Notes under the pieces: generated by a model
What the model was told of the DNA's origin: nothing
Database searches by the model: none
The model's input: the letters and a program-made list of their open reading frames with translations, nothing else
From: Roseococcus sp.
Lineage (GTDB): Bacteria; Pseudomonadota; Alphaproteobacteria; Acetobacterales; Acetobacteraceae
Length of the DNA: 33,097 nt
Assembly: GCA_026414745.1 (NCBI GenBank)
Contig: JAOAIK010000043.1
Span: forward strand, 1-33,097
Direction: 5' to 3'
Made by a program: the position numbers and the translations under genes
Shown: positions 22,373 through 31,674 of the stretch, piece by piece
How the letters are laid out: each line of letters starts with the position of its first letter
Position numbering within the stretch: the first letter of the stretch is position 1

Positions 22373-24172
22373 CTAGTTGAAGCGAACCGGGCGCAGGCGC
22401 AACATCGCCGTCACCTCCTCCACGTCGGGGAAGCCGGGGAAATAGCCGCTGGCCAGCGCGTCGAGCGAGGGCGAGGGCAGGTTCAGCCGGTTGGCGTAGA
22501 TCCAGGAGAAGGTCAGCACGCGCTGCACGAACAGGCGCGTCTCGGCGAGCGGGATGCTCTCGATGAACAGCAGCGGGTCCTGCCGGCGCTGCGCCACCGG
22601 CAGCCAGCGCGCCACATTGCCCGGCCCCGCATTGTAGGCGGCGAGCAGGCGGATCAGGTCGCCCTGCACCGCCTCGTGCCGCGCGAGGTAGTGGAGGTAG
22701 CGCTGCCCGATCTCGAGCGAGAGGCCGGGCTCGTGCAGCCGCTGCGCGCCGGCGCCGCGCAGGGAGGGGTCGCCCGCCACATAGCTCGCGGTGGCGGGCA
22801 TGATCTGCAGCAGGCCGCGCGCCCCGGCGGGCGAGACGGCCTCGGGGTTGAAGCGGCTTTCCTGCAGCGCCAGGGCGTAGAGCAGGGCGGGGTCCATGCG
22901 GAAGCCCTGGGGCGGCAGCAGGGTGGGCAGCGGGAAGCGGGCGTCGTCGCGGCCGCGCGCCTCCTCGGCCGGCAGCGCGCTCGCCACCGCCGTGGCCAGC
23001 GCGGTCATGCCCCGCGCCTGCGCCACGGCGAGGATGCCCTGCACCACGGGCGGGTTGTTGCGCGCGCGCCGGTGCAGCAGGCGCAGCTCCGCCTCGGCGC
23101 GCGCATCCTGCCCGATCTGGAGCAGCGCGAGCGCCCGCCAGCCGCCTGCCGTCTCGGCCAGGGCATGGGCGTGGGTGCCGACCGCCACGTCGCGGTCCCA
23201 GGAGAGGCCGGAGGGCAGGCCGAGGTTCCGCCGGGCGATCATGCCGTAGAAGGTGCGCGGCTCCTGCGCCGCCTGGAGCATCCAGGGCACATACTGGGCG
23301 GGGCGGCGGGCGCGCACGGCGGCGCGCGCGGTCCAGTAGGCGGCCGCCGCGCGCAGCGCGGGCGAGGCGCGTTCGCTCTGCGCCGCCCGCTCGAAATGGT
23401 GCAGTGCCTGCTCGTAGCGGGCGAGGGCGAAGGCGGCGAGCCCCGCCTGGTGCGCCGCCACCGGGTTCAGCCGGTCGAGCTGAAGCGCCTCGAGGGCGAG
23501 GCGCAGCGCCTCCTCGTCCTGGCCCTGGCGGAACAGCGCCTGCGCCATCTCGGCGCGCAGCTGCGCGCCATAGGCCGGGGTGACGTTGCGCGCCGCGGCG
23601 ATGAGGGCGAGGGCGGCCTCCGTCTGCCCCTCGGCGAGGCGCGCCGCCACCGCGCGATCGAGCGCCGGTTGGCGCACCAGCGAAGCGCCGCTGGGCGGGC
23701 GCTCCTCGGGCAGAAGCTCGGGCAGAGGCTCGAGCGGCTCGCCCTGGGCGGGCGGAGGCGGGGCGGCCGCGCCGCGCGGCAGGCGGCGCAGGAGGAGCTC
23801 GTGGATGGCCGGCGCGTCCGGATGGTCGGAGAACTCGGCGAGCCAGGCCTGCAGGGCATGGGGGGTGGGCTCCGCACCCGGCCGCAGCAGCCGGTCGGCC
23901 AGGAGATGGCCGAACAGGCGGCGGTCCTCCAGCCGGTCGATCTCGCGGTTGGCGGCGGTGAGATCGCCCCGTGCCTGGGCCTCGAAGGCGCGGCGCAGGC
24001 GCTGCGCATCGGCCGCGGCAAGGGGCTGCGGCAGGCTTGCCGTGCGCAGACGGGGAGCGGGGGTGGGGTCGGGGGCACGCTGCGCGAACGCCGGGAAGGT
24101 GCCGGCGCCGAGCATCGCCAGGATCGCGGAAGCCGCGAGCGCCTGGCGGGCCATGGGGCGGAGCGCACACAT
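22373..24172 (-). CDS. Soluble lytic murein transglycosylase
   Basis: 599-residue periplasmic enzyme cleaving peptidoglycan with 1,6-anhydroMurNAc formation. A signal peptide ends near AFAQRA (about 28-32); an ATG six codons downstream (24154) is an equally good start. Residues 50-400 form a superhelical ring of alpha-helices as in Slt70. The C-terminal lysozyme-like domain has catalytic Glu438 in ALQESRFNPEAVS, GLLQIMPATA (453-462) and AYNAGPGNV (512-520). Four promoter-proximal short motifs are weak, so its regulation is unclear. moaB follows 5 bases after the stop, an unusual operon pairing. Confidence 0.95.
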   Translation of the reverse strand: MCALRPMARQALAASAILAMLGAGTFPAFAQRAPDPTPAPRLRTASLPQPLAAADAQRLRRAFEAQARGDLTAANREIDRLEDRRLFGHLLADRLLRPGAEPTPHALQAWLAEFSDHPDAPAIHELLLRRLPRGAAAPPPPAQGEPLEPLPELLPEERPPSGASLVRQPALDRAVAARLAEGQTEAALALIAAARNVTPAYGAQLRAEMAQALFRQGQDEEALRLALEALQLDRLNPVAAHQAGLAAFALARYEQALHHFERAAQSERASPALRAAAAYWTARAAVRARRPAQYVPWMLQAAQEPRTFYGMIARRNLGLPSGLSWDRDVAVGTHAHALAETAGGWRALALLQIGQDARAEAELRLLHRRARNNPPVVQGILAVAQARGMTALATAVASALPAEEARGRDDARFPLPTLLPPQGFRMDPALLYALALQESRFNPEAVSPAGARGLLQIMPATASYVAGDPSLRGAGAQRLHEPGLSLEIGQRYLHYLARHEAVQGDLIRLLAAYNAGPGNVARWLPVAQRRQDPLLFIESIPLAETRLFVQRVLTFSWIYANRLNLPSPSLDALASGYFPGFPDVEEVTAMLRLRPVRFN

Positions 24173-24310
24173 AGCGGGCGGTCGCTAGCAACAGATGAAG
24201 GCCCCGCGCAAGCGATGAATCGGGGTCGGCCCGGCATGTCTGGCCCGCCCTCATGCAAACTCAATGTCTTAAGTCATGCCGGTCGAATCTTCATCTCGGA
24301 CCGGGCGGGC

Positions 24311-25099
24311 TCAGCCCCTGTCCAGTTCGCGCCGCAGCAGCAGGAGATCGGCCCAGGCTTCCCGCTTGGCCTTGGGGTTGCGCAGCAAATAGGCAGGATG
24401 CCAGGTGGGCAGGGCGCGCATGACTTGCCCGGAGGGCAATGTGACAGGATGCCACCGGCCGCGCAGCCGGGTGATGCCATCGCGCGCCTGCAGCAGGGCC
24501 TTGGCGGCCACGCCGCCCGACAGCACGAGCAGCCGCGGCGCCGCCAGCTCCACATGGCGCAGCACGAAGGGCAGGAACAGGGCGATCTCCGCGTCGGTCG
24601 GCGTGCGGTTGCCGGGCGGACGGAAGGGCAGGACGTTGGTGATGTAGAGGTTCTCGCCGCGCGCGAGCCCGATGCTGGCGAACATGCGATCCAGCAACTG
24701 GCCGGAGGGGCCGACGAAGGGCTTGCCCAGGCGGTCCTCCTCCGCGCCCGGCGCCTCGCCGATCACCATCACCGGCGCGCCCGCCACGCCATCGGAGAAG
24801 ACGAGTTGCGTCGCCGTCTCGCGCAGGGGGCTGCCGGTGAAGCGGGCCATGGCCTCGCGCAGCGCCTCGAGGCTTGCGGCGCCCGCCGCCAGGGCGGCGG
24901 CCTCCTCCCCTGCGGGGGGAAGGGAGCGCGGGACTGCCGCCGCGCGCCGGCCGGAGGGCCCTTCGCCCGGCGCTTCCGGCGCGGCGGGCGATGCCGCCGC
25001 GGCGAGGCGCGGCTGCGGGGCGGGCAGGATGGCCTCATCCGCCCCCATCGCGACCTGCCAGGCCAGGGCGGCCCGCAGCGCCTCCGCCTCCGTGCTCAT
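24311..25099 (-). CDS. Family 4-like uracil-DNA glycosylase without cysteines
   Basis: 262-residue DNA repair protein. Core motifs are [20 protein letters not shown] (114-133), the following [24 protein letters not shown] (155-171), [13 protein letters not shown] and THPAYLLR-like WHPAYLLR (233-240). About 85 N-terminal residues are an Ala/Pro-rich extension. Family 4 enzymes normally hold a [4Fe-4S] cluster with four cysteines, but the translated sequence contains none. The usual alphaproteobacterial FEGCALK position reads FTGSPLR, with Ser90. The fold and catalytic motifs remain, so uracil excision is likely but the cluster is probably absent. It is divergent from ETF-QO. Confidence 0.9.
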   Translation of the reverse strand: MSTEAEALRAALAWQVAMGADEAILPAPQPRLAAAASPAAPEAPGEGPSGRRAAAVPRSLPPAGEEAAALAAGAASLEALREAMARFTGSPLRETATQLVFSDGVAGAPVMVIGEAPGAEEDRLGKPFVGPSGQLLDRMFASIGLARGENLYITNVLPFRPPGNRTPTDAEIALFLPFVLRHVELAAPRLLVLSGGVAAKALLQARDGITRLRGRWHPVTLPSGQVMRALPTWHPAYLLRNPKAKREAWADLLLLRRELDRG

Positions 25100-25184
25100 G
25101 CCGGGCTTCTACCGCGCCGCGCCAACTTCCGCGAAGCGGGGCTTGGCGCTAGGGGTGAGGCGCGGGCGTCGGGGAGGGCCGGAG

Positions 25185-26813
25185 ATGGACGAGCAGCGCG
25201 AGAGCATGGAGTTCGACGTCCTGATCGTGGGCGGCGGCCCCTCGGGCCTCGCCGCCGCCATCAGGCTCAAGCAGCTCGCGCCGGACGCCTCGGTCTGCCT
25301 GGTCGAGAAGGGCGGCGAGATCGGCGCGCACATCCTTTCGGGGGCGGTGCTCGAGCCGCGCGCGCTGGACGAGCTGCTGCCCGACTGGCGCGAGGATCCG
25401 CCCGCCCTGGCCACGCCGGCGGGCGAGGACCGCTTCATGTTCCTCACCGAGAGGCGCGCCTTCCGCCTGCCCACCCCGCCGCAGATGCACAATGCGGGGA
25501 ACTACATCGTCAGCCTCGGCAATGTCTGCCGCTGGCTGGGCGCGAAGGCCGAGGCGCTGGGGGTGGAGATCTATCCTGGCTTCGCCGCCTCCGAGGCCAT
25601 CCTCGAGGATGGCCAGGTGAGGGGCGTCGTCGCCGGCGTCATGGGCATCGAGAAGGACGGGACGAAGGGCCCCAACTACCAGCCGGGCATGGAGCTGCGC
25701 GCGCGCTACACCCTCTTCGCCGAGGGCTGCCGCGGCTCCCTCACCAAGACCCTGTCCGACCGCTTCGACCTGCGCGCGGAATGCCAGCCCCAGACCTACG
25801 GCATCGGCATCAAGGAGCTGTGGGAGATCCCGAAGGAGAAGCACCAGCCCGGGCTGATCTGGCACTCCACGGGCTGGCCGCTCTCCTCCGACACCTATGG
25901 CGGCTCCTGGCTCTACATGTTCGGCGAGAACCTGGTGAGCGTGGGCTTCGTGGTCGGCCTCGACTACGCGAACCCCTGGCTCTCGCCCTTCGAGGAGTTG
26001 CAGCGCTTCAAGCAGCACCCCGCGGTGCGGCCGATGCTGGAGGGCGGCAAGCGCATCGCCTATGGCGCGCGCGCGCTGAACGAGGGCGGCTTCCAGTCCA
26101 TCCCTCGTCTCGTCTTCCCCGGCGGGGCGCTGATCGGCGATGCGGCGGGCTTCCTCAACGTGCCCAAGATCAAGGGCACGCACACCGCCATGAAGTCCGG
26201 CATGGTGGCGGCCGAGGCCGTGGCCGAGGCGCTGGGCGCCGAGGCGCGCCCGGCGCTGCTCGCGGCCTATCCCGAGAGGCTGAAGGCCTCCTGGCTGTGG
26301 GAGGAGCTGCGCGCGGTGCGCAACATCCGCCCCGGCTTCGCGAAGTTCGGCTTCTGGGGCGGCATGCTGAACGCGGCGCTGGAGGCCTATGTGTTCCGCG
26401 GCAAGGCGCCCTGGACGCTCGGCCACCACAGCGACCACGACCGGCTGAAGCGCGCCGCGGAGGCCCCGCGCATCGTCTATCCGAAGCCCGACGGGGTGAT
26501 CAGCTTCGACCGCCTCTCCTCGGTGTTCCTCTCCAACACCAACCACGAGGAGAACCAGCCCGCGCACCTCGTGCTGCGCGATCCGGGGCGCTGGCTCGTT
26601 GAGAATTGGGAGAAATACGCGAGCCCGGAGAGCCGCTACTGCCCGGCCGGCGTCTATGAGGCGGTGGGGGTGGAGGAGGGCGCGCCGCGCCTCGTGATCA
26701 ACGCGCAGAACTGCGTCCACTGCAAGACCTGCGACATCAAGGACCCGACCCAGAACATCGACTGGCGCACGCCCGAGGGCGGCGGCGGGCCGAATTATCC
26801 GGGGGGGATGTGA
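25185..26813 (+). CDS. Electron-transfer flavoprotein:ubiquinone oxidoreductase
   Basis: 542-residue membrane-associated enzyme passing electrons from ETF to ubiquinone during fatty-acid and amino-acid oxidation. The start at 25185 follows GGGGAGGG and gives MDEQRESMEFDVLIVGGGPS, the usual N-terminus with the FAD dinucleotide motif GGGPSGLAAA. The ETF-QO features YTLFAEGCRGSLTKTL, GIKELWEIP and LIGDAAGFLNVPKIKGTHTA are present. The C-terminal cluster site has Cys486 (RYCPAGVY), Cys510, Cys513 and Cys516 (NCVHCKTCDIKDPTQNIDW). Length is normal. The ETF subunit genes are not in the window. Confidence 0.97.
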   Translation: MDEQRESMEFDVLIVGGGPSGLAAAIRLKQLAPDASVCLVEKGGEIGAHILSGAVLEPRALDELLPDWREDPPALATPAGEDRFMFLTERRAFRLPTPPQMHNAGNYIVSLGNVCRWLGAKAEALGVEIYPGFAASEAILEDGQVRGVVAGVMGIEKDGTKGPNYQPGMELRARYTLFAEGCRGSLTKTLSDRFDLRAECQPQTYGIGIKELWEIPKEKHQPGLIWHSTGWPLSSDTYGGSWLYMFGENLVSVGFVVGLDYANPWLSPFEELQRFKQHPAVRPMLEGGKRIAYGARALNEGGFQSIPRLVFPGGALIGDAAGFLNVPKIKGTHTAMKSGMVAAEAVAEALGAEARPALLAAYPERLKASWLWEELRAVRNIRPGFAKFGFWGGMLNAALEAYVFRGKAPWTLGHHSDHDRLKRAAEAPRIVYPKPDGVISFDRLSSVFLSNTNHEENQPAHLVLRDPGRWLVENWEKYASPESRYCPAGVYEAVGVEEGAPRLVINAQNCVHCKTCDIKDPTQNIDWRTPEGGGGPNYPGGM

Positions 26814-26944
26814 TGGACGGCCCCGGCCGAAGCAGCGGCTCCGCGACCATCCCGTCAGGGCCCTCCCTCAGCGGAAGGGAAGGATCTCGCCTTTCGTCCC
26901 GTGGCAGGGGCGAAGCGCGGGTCGGCGCCTCCGGAAGGCGAAGC

Positions 26945-27103
26945 ATGTCAACCGTCACCTCCCTCCTGCCTGGCCCGATGCGCCCTGCACTCGGCCGACT
27001 GCGCCACAGCGCGGTCGGTCTTCCCCACTGCAAGGCCGGCGGTTTCCCGCGGATGCGCGCGCGCGAGGATGCGGATCGCGCGTGTCAGGGCGAGGTGGAA
27101 TGA
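26945..27103 (+). CDS. Possible 52-residue small protein
   Basis: An ATG behind GGAAGG opens a short frame (MSTVTSLLPGPMRPALGRLR onward) that ends in an ATGA overlap with the next gene. Third codon positions are less GC-biased than in neighbouring genes, and no family is recognised, so it may be chance. The rest of 26814-26944 contains no gene I can support. Confidence 0.25.
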   Translation: MSTVTSLLPGPMRPALGRLRHSAVGLPHCKAGGFPRMRAREDADRACQGEVE

Positions 27104-27423
27104 GCGGCAGCACCATCGTCCTGCCCCGGCCCCCGCGCGGCGGTGCTGGCGGAATCGGCTTGCCCCCGGGCGGACATGGCCCGGATGATCCAGTGATGGG
27201 AGCGCGGCTTGCCAGGCGGGAACCGGGGCTGCCGGCTGCGGCCGCGGCGCTGGCCCGGATCGACAACAGCCTGGCCGATGTCCGAGAGGAGCAGGCCGAC
27301 CAGGCCAAGGCGCTCGCGCGCCCGGAGGGCCGCGTGTCGCAGCCCTCCACCCGGCGTCAACGGTTCCTGTCCATCCTTGGCGTTCTGGCGGTTGCCGGCG
27401 TGACGCGCGTCTTGGTCGGGTGA
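27100..27423 (+). CDS. Small predicted coiled-coil/membrane protein
   Basis: 107 residues from an ATG behind GAGGTGGA. A Gly/Pro-rich N-terminus (about 1-33) precedes an amphipathic helix (LPAAAAALARIDNSLADVRE, then EQADQAKALA) and a C-terminal hydrophobic stretch (RFLSILGVLAVAGVTRVLVG). This layout resembles XhlA-type phage haemolysin proteins, but the sequence match is not firm. Third-position GC is lower than that of adjacent genes, which may mean recent acquisition or weak coding constraint. It is followed 7 bases later by another small membrane protein, then the GST. Confidence 0.45.
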   Translation: MSGSTIVLPRPPRGGAGGIGLPPGGHGPDDPVMGARLARREPGLPAAAAALARIDNSLADVREEQADQAKALARPEGRVSQPSTRRQRFLSILGVLAVAGVTRVLVG

Positions 27424-27430
27424 GGGTCCG

Positions 27431-27658
27431 ATGCCACTCGTCTCGCTGCTCCGCCAGGGAATGGTCCTCTCGCTCGGCTGGATCGTCGCGGCGACGCTGC
27501 TGCTGCGCCACCACGGCTTCCTCTGGGCGCTGCTCGCGCTCATCCTCTGGGCCGCGCTGCTGGTGCGCTTCCAGCGCGCCACCGTCGCGCACGCGCGCGC
27601 CATCGCAGACACGCACGCGCGCGCCATCGCCGAACGCCGCAAGGACGCCACGCCATGA
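27431..27658 (+). CDS. Small membrane protein preceding the GST gene
   Basis: 75 residues. Two hydrophobic segments, about 8-24 and 29-46 (LSLGWIVAATLLLRHHGFLW, then ALLALILWAALLVRF), probably form a hairpin, followed by a charged tail with the near-repeat AHARAIADTHARAIAERRKD. The stop overlaps the GST start by 4 bases (ATGA), which supports expression. No family recognised. Confidence 0.55.
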   Translation: MPLVSLLRQGMVLSLGWIVAATLLLRHHGFLWALLALILWAALLVRFQRATVAHARAIADTHARAIAERRKDATP

Positions 27659-28266
27659 TCCGCCTGCACGGCACGCCGAAATCCCGCACCTTCCGCTGCA
27701 TCTGGGCGGCCGAGGAGGCCGGGCTGTCCTATGAGATCGTCCCCGTGGACGTGATGCGCGGCGCCAAGACGGCCGAGCATCTGCGGGTGAACCCGAACGG
27801 CAAGGTGCCGGCCATGGAGGACGGCGCGCTGGTGCTCTTCGAGAGCCTCGCCATCAACCTCCACCTCGCGGCCAAGGCGGGCCCGCCGCTGATGCCCGCG
27901 GGCGACGACGCCTCGCGCGCGCTGCAATGGACGCTCTGGGCCGCCACCGAGGTGGAGCCCGCCGCCATGCAGTGGGCCTACAACAGCTACATCCGCCCGC
28001 CCGCCGAGCGCGACCCGGGCCAGGCCGCCGCCGGCAAGGCGGGGCTGGATGCGCGGCTCGACGTGCTGGAGGAGCATCTGAAAGGGCGCGATTTCCTGCT
28101 CGGCCCCGCCTTCACCATCGCCGACTGCAACCTCGCCGGCGTGCTCTATGGCGCCTGGGCGAACGACTACGACTGGGGCGGGCATGTGCGCGTGAAGGCC
28201 TGGCTGGACCGCTGCCTGAACCGCCCCGCCGCGCTCCGGGCGCGCGCCCTGCGCGAGGCGGCATGA
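27655..28266 (+). CDS. Glutathione S-transferase family protein
   Basis: 203-residue cytoplasmic protein. The thioredoxin-like N-terminal domain contains TPKSRTFRCIWAAEEAGLSY (7-26), the cis-proline region NPNGKVPAMEDG (46-57), and glutathione-binding Glu63-Ser64 in FESLAINLHLA. The helical C-terminal domain contains LEEHLKGRDFLLGPAFTIAD and CNLAGVLYGA, the N-capping box of GSTs. The class resembles bacterial beta/theta GSTs; the catalytic residue, possibly Ser10, cannot be fixed. It overlaps both neighbours by ATGA, so it is co-expressed with the class II aldolase. Confidence 0.92.
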   Translation: MIRLHGTPKSRTFRCIWAAEEAGLSYEIVPVDVMRGAKTAEHLRVNPNGKVPAMEDGALVLFESLAINLHLAAKAGPPLMPAGDDASRALQWTLWAATEVEPAAMQWAYNSYIRPPAERDPGQAAAGKAGLDARLDVLEEHLKGRDFLLGPAFTIADCNLAGVLYGAWANDYDWGGHVRVKAWLDRCLNRPAALRARALREAA

Positions 28267-28925
28267 CGACCCTCGTCGAGGCGGCGCAGCGCCTGGACCG
28301 CCTCGGCTTCATGCCGAGCAAGGCGGGGAACCTGTCCGTCCGCACGGCCAGGGGCTTCACCATCACCCCCTCGGGCCTCGCCTACGACGCGCTGACCGAG
28401 GGCGACCTCGTGAAGCTCGACATGTCCGGCGAGAGGATCGGCGGCCACCGCAACCCCTCCTCGGAGTGGCGACTGCACCGGGCCATCTACGCCGCGCGGC
28501 CCGAGGCCATGGCGATCGTGCACACCCACAGCCCGCGCGCCACCGCGCTCGCCTGCGCGCGGCGGGACATCCCCCCCTTCCACTACATGATCGCCCTCGC
28601 CGGCGGCAGCGACATCCGCTGCGCGCCCTACGCGCTGTTCGGCACCGAGGCGCTGGCCGAGGCCGCCGTCCGGGCGCTGGAGGGCCGCCGCGCCTGCCTG
28701 CTCGCCAACCACGGCGTGGTCGCCATCGGCCAGACCCTGCGCGAGGCCGAGACCCTGGCGCGCGAGGTCGAGAACCTCGCCGGCATGTATCTCGACATGC
28801 TCGCCGCCCGCGTCGAGCCCGTGCCGCTCTCGGAGGCCGAACTGGCGGAGGTGCGGGCGCAGTTCGAGGGCTATGGGCGGCGCCTCGGCATCGGCCTGGC
28901 GCCGCGGCTTCTGGCGCTGCGCTGA
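28263..28925 (+). CDS. Class II aldolase/adducin family protein
   Basis: 220-residue metal-dependent enzyme of the FucA/AraD fold. Zinc ligands are His87 and His89 (VHTHSPRATALA) and His150 (LLANHGVVAIG), with catalytic Glu68 in NPSSEWRLHR. AGNLSVRTARGFTITPSG is the usual phosphate-binding region. The family includes fuculose-1-phosphate aldolase, ribulose-phosphate epimerases and decarboxylases, so the substrate is uncertain. Its ATG overlaps the GST stop by 4 bases. No adjacent kinase or isomerase indicates a sugar pathway. Confidence 0.9.
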   Translation: MTTLVEAAQRLDRLGFMPSKAGNLSVRTARGFTITPSGLAYDALTEGDLVKLDMSGERIGGHRNPSSEWRLHRAIYAARPEAMAIVHTHSPRATALACARRDIPPFHYMIALAGGSDIRCAPYALFGTEALAEAAVRALEGRRACLLANHGVVAIGQTLREAETLAREVENLAGMYLDMLAARVEPVPLSEAELAEVRAQFEGYGRRLGIGLAPRLLALR

Positions 28926-29041
28926 CCTTCCCCTGAACCGCGCATGAACGCGCGCGTTGCGCGCGGGTCACACCGTGGCGTCCAGGCCGCGCGCCACAAC
29001 CGAAGCGCGCATCGGGAACATGGCGCGTCGCGCAAACAGGC

Positions 29042-29050
29042 TGCTATGCT
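29042..29050 (+). promoter_or_regulatory. Extended -10-like element before the TPR lipoprotein gene
   Basis: TGCTATGCT reads as an extended -10 (TGn plus TATGCT) ending six bases before the ATG at 29057. No -35 is clear. Initiation here would give a leaderless mRNA, in line with the missing ribosome site. Confidence 0.3.
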
Positions 29051-29056
29051 GACGCC

Positions 29057-30781
29057 ATGGCGCAAAGCCGCTCTCTCCGCCACCTGGCGATGCTGGCCGC
29101 GACCCTGCTGGCGGCCTGCGCGGCGGGGAGCGGCGGGCTCGCCGACCGCTCCGGCCGACTGATCCCGGGTGGCGGCCCGGGCGCCGCGGGCGGCAGCGCC
29201 TTCGGCCAGTATCTGGTGGGCCGCTTCGCCGCCGCGGAGCAGGACACCGCCGTGGCGGCGGAGAGCCTCCTGGCCGCGCTCCGCGCCGATCCCGACCAGC
29301 CGGAGCTGATCCAGCGCGCCTTCATGGCGGCGCTGATGGATGGCAGGGCGGATGCGCTGCGCCTGGCGCGCCGCCTGCCGGACAACCTCGCCGCCCAGCT
29401 CGTGCTCTACGGCGCCGATGTCGTCGCGCAGCGATGGGAGCGCGCCGAGCAGCGCGCCCGCGCCCTCGCCCGCCAGGGGCCGGTGCAGGCATTGCAGCCC
29501 GCGCTCATCGCCTGGAGCCTCGCCGGACGCGGGCAGACGGAGGCGGCGCTGGCGCAGCTTCGCCCGCTGGCCGAACAGGGGCGCTTCCGCGCGCTCAACG
29601 CGCTGCATGCGGCGCTGATCGCTGACGCCGCCAACCGCCCGCGCGAGGCCGAGCGCTTCGTCCGCCTCGCCCTGACCGACCAGCCGGAGCCCACGCTGCG
29701 CCTCGCGCTTCTCTCGGCGGGCATCCTGCAGCGCGCGGGCCGCAGCGCCGAGGCGCAGCGCCTGCTCGACCGGCTGGCGCAGAGCCATGACGAGCTGGCG
29801 CTCGCGGCGCTCGAGCCGGCGCGCGCCCTGGTGCTGGGCCAGCGCGCCATCGCCGGCCCGGCCGATGGCATCGCCGAGGCCTATGTCGCGCTGGGCGCCG
29901 CCCTGCGCGGCCAGGAGCTGGAGGAAATGGCGATGCTGCTCGCGCGGCTCGCGCTCCGGCTGCGCCCGAGCTTCGGCCCGGCCCTGTTCCTGCTGGGCGA
30001 TGCGCTGGCCGAGGCGGAGCAGCCGGCGGCGGCGCTGGAGGCGCTCTCGCGCATTCCGCCGGAGGATCCGCTCCACGGTCCGGCCCAGCTTCGCCGCGCC
30101 GGGCTGCTCGACCGGCTGGACCGGCTGCCCGAGGCCGAGCGGCTGCTCGCCGAGGCCGCCGAGCGTCTCGCCGCCCACCCGCAGCCGCTGATGCGGCTCG
30201 GCGACATCCTGCGCCGCCGCGCCCGCTTCGCGGAGGCGGCCCAGGCCTATGACCGCGCCATCGCGCGGCTCGAGGCGGTGCGTCCGCACGACTGGCCGCT
30301 CTTCTACGCGCGCGGCATCGCCCGCGAACGCTCGGGCGACTGGCCGGGCGCGGAGGCGGATTTCCAGCGCGCGCTGAGCCTCTCGCCGGACCAGCCCTAT
30401 GTGCTGAACTACCTCGCCTACACCTGGGCCGACCGCGGCGAACGCCTGGAGGAGGCACGGCAGATGCTGGAGCGCGCCGTGGCGCTGCGCCCGCAGGACG
30501 GCAACATCGTGGACAGCCTCGGCTGGGTGCTGTTCCGCATGGGCGACATCGCCGGCGCCATCCGCCTTCTCGAGCGCGCGGTGGAGCTGGAACCCCGCAG
30601 CGCCACCATCAACGACCATCTGGGCGACGCCTACTGGGCCGCGGGCCGCCACAGCGAGGCGCGCTTCCAATGGAGCCGCGCCCTGACCATGGACCCCGAG
30701 CCCGCCGAGGCGCAGCGCCTGCGCGAGAAGCTTTCCAGCGGCCTGCCCGCCTCCGCCCAGCCCGCCGCGCTGCGCCGCTGA
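29057..30781 (+). CDS. Tetratricopeptide-repeat lipoprotein
   Basis: 574-residue envelope protein. The signal [13 protein letters not shown] has a lipobox with Cys21. The rest is helical repeats: irregular in the first 330 residues, then clear TPRs, for example [60 protein letters not shown] and [20 protein letters not shown]. It precedes ispE by 7 bases, an order seen in other alphaproteobacteria. The role may be scaffold-like assembly at the outer membrane, but this is inferred only from lipidation and TPRs. Confidence 0.88.
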   Translation: MAQSRSLRHLAMLAATLLAACAAGSGGLADRSGRLIPGGGPGAAGGSAFGQYLVGRFAAAEQDTAVAAESLLAALRADPDQPELIQRAFMAALMDGRADALRLARRLPDNLAAQLVLYGADVVAQRWERAEQRARALARQGPVQALQPALIAWSLAGRGQTEAALAQLRPLAEQGRFRALNALHAALIADAANRPREAERFVRLALTDQPEPTLRLALLSAGILQRAGRSAEAQRLLDRLAQSHDELALAALEPARALVLGQRAIAGPADGIAEAYVALGAALRGQELEEMAMLLARLALRLRPSFGPALFLLGDALAEAEQPAAALEALSRIPPEDPLHGPAQLRRAGLLDRLDRLPEAERLLAEAAERLAAHPQPLMRLGDILRRRARFAEAAQAYDRAIARLEAVRPHDWPLFYARGIARERSGDWPGAEADFQRALSLSPDQPYVLNYLAYTWADRGERLEEARQMLERAVALRPQDGNIVDSLGWVLFRMGDIAGAIRLLERAVELEPRSATINDHLGDAYWAAGRHSEARFQWSRALTMDPEPAEAQRLREKLSSGLPASAQPAALRR

Positions 30782-30788
30782 CCCCGCC

Positions 30789-31652
30789 ATGACCGAGCAC
30801 GAGGCCGCCCCGGCCAAGGTCAACCTGTTCCTGCACGTCACCGGCCGGCGCGCGGACGGCTACCACCTGCTCGACAGCCTCGCGGTCTTCGGCCCGGCCT
30901 GCGACACGCTCGCCGCGGCCCCCGCGCCGACCTTGTCCCTGGCGCTCGAGGGCCCGCAGCGCGCGGCGCTCGCCGCCGAGCCCGACAACCTCGTGCTGCG
31001 CGCCGCCCGGGCCCTCGCCGCGCAGGCCGGCGTGGCGGCGGGCGCCGCGCTGACGCTGACCAAGCGCCTGCCCGTCGCGTCGGGCATCGGCGGCGGCTCG
31101 GCCGATGCGGCGGCCGCGCTGCGCCTGCTCGACCGTCTCTGGCGCACCGGGCTCGGCGAGGCGGCGCTGATGCGCATCGCCGCCCCGCTCGGCGCGGACA
31201 TCCCGGTCTGCGTGCCCTCGCGCCCGGCGCGGATGCAGGGGGTGGGCGAGCGGCTCGGCCCCGCCCCGCGCCTGCCGCCCTGCGGGCTGCTGCTGGCCAA
31301 CCCCGGCCTGCCGCTCGCCACGCCCGAGGTGTTCCGCGCGCGGGCCGCCTCCGGGGCGGGCTTCTCGCCCGAGGCGGCGCTGCCCGAGGCCTGGGCGAGC
31401 GCCGAGGCCATGGCGGCCGATCTCGCGCGCCTGCGCAATGACCTGGAGGCGCCCGCCCTCGCCCTCTGCCCGCCCATCGGCGAGGTGCTGGCGGCGCTGC
31501 GCGCCCTGCCCGGCGCGCTGCTCGCGCGCATGAGCGGCTCGGGCGCCACCTGCTTCGCCTTGTTCCGGACCGCCTCCGCCGCCGAGGCGGCCGCGGCGCG
31601 GCTGCCCGCGGCCTGGTGGCGCGCCGGCGGGGGTCTTTACGCGGCCGGTTGA
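30789..31652 (+). CDS. ispE: 4-diphosphocytidyl-2-C-methyl-D-erythritol kinase
   Basis: 287-residue GHMP kinase phosphorylating CDP-methylerythritol in the MEP isoprenoid pathway. Catalytic Lys10 lies in [19 protein letters not shown], the ATP-binding glycine motif is [18 protein letters not shown] (95-112), and the catalytic Asp is Asp137 in LGADIPVC. The C-terminal [12 protein letters not shown] loop is also typical. Length is usual. It ends 22 bases before tRNA-Gln, and its 3' end may contain part of the tRNA promoter. Confidence 0.96.
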   Translation: MTEHEAAPAKVNLFLHVTGRRADGYHLLDSLAVFGPACDTLAAAPAPTLSLALEGPQRAALAAEPDNLVLRAARALAAQAGVAAGAALTLTKRLPVASGIGGGSADAAAALRLLDRLWRTGLGEAALMRIAAPLGADIPVCVPSRPARMQGVGERLGPAPRLPPCGLLLANPGLPLATPEVFRARAASGAGFSPEAALPEAWASAEAMAADLARLRNDLEAPALALCPPIGEVLAALRALPGALLARMSGSGATCFALFRTASAAEAAAARLPAAWWRAGGGLYAAG

Positions 31653-31665
31653 GCCTCGCTACACC
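31636..31665 (+). promoter_or_regulatory. Candidate tRNA-Gln promoter
   Basis: TTTACG (31636-31641) inside the end of ispE, an 18-base spacer and TACACC (31660-31665) would start transcription near 31672, three bases before the tRNA. The match is modest. Confidence 0.3.
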
Positions 31666-31674
31666 CCGGCCGGC

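Noticed and set aside
26975..27045. tRNA-like fragment on the minus strand (GTGGCGCAGTCGG near 27010)
   Set aside because: It resembles a D-arm, but no anticodon arm, T arm or matching acceptor strand can be built.
27220..27340. Phage holin/XhlA assignment for the small coiled-coil protein
   Set aside because: Only the helix-plus-membrane-segment layout matches; no lysis or other phage genes are nearby.
28950..29000. GCGCGC-rich imperfect inverted repeats before the TPR gene
   Set aside because: Runs of alternating G and C produce such pairings by chance at this base composition.
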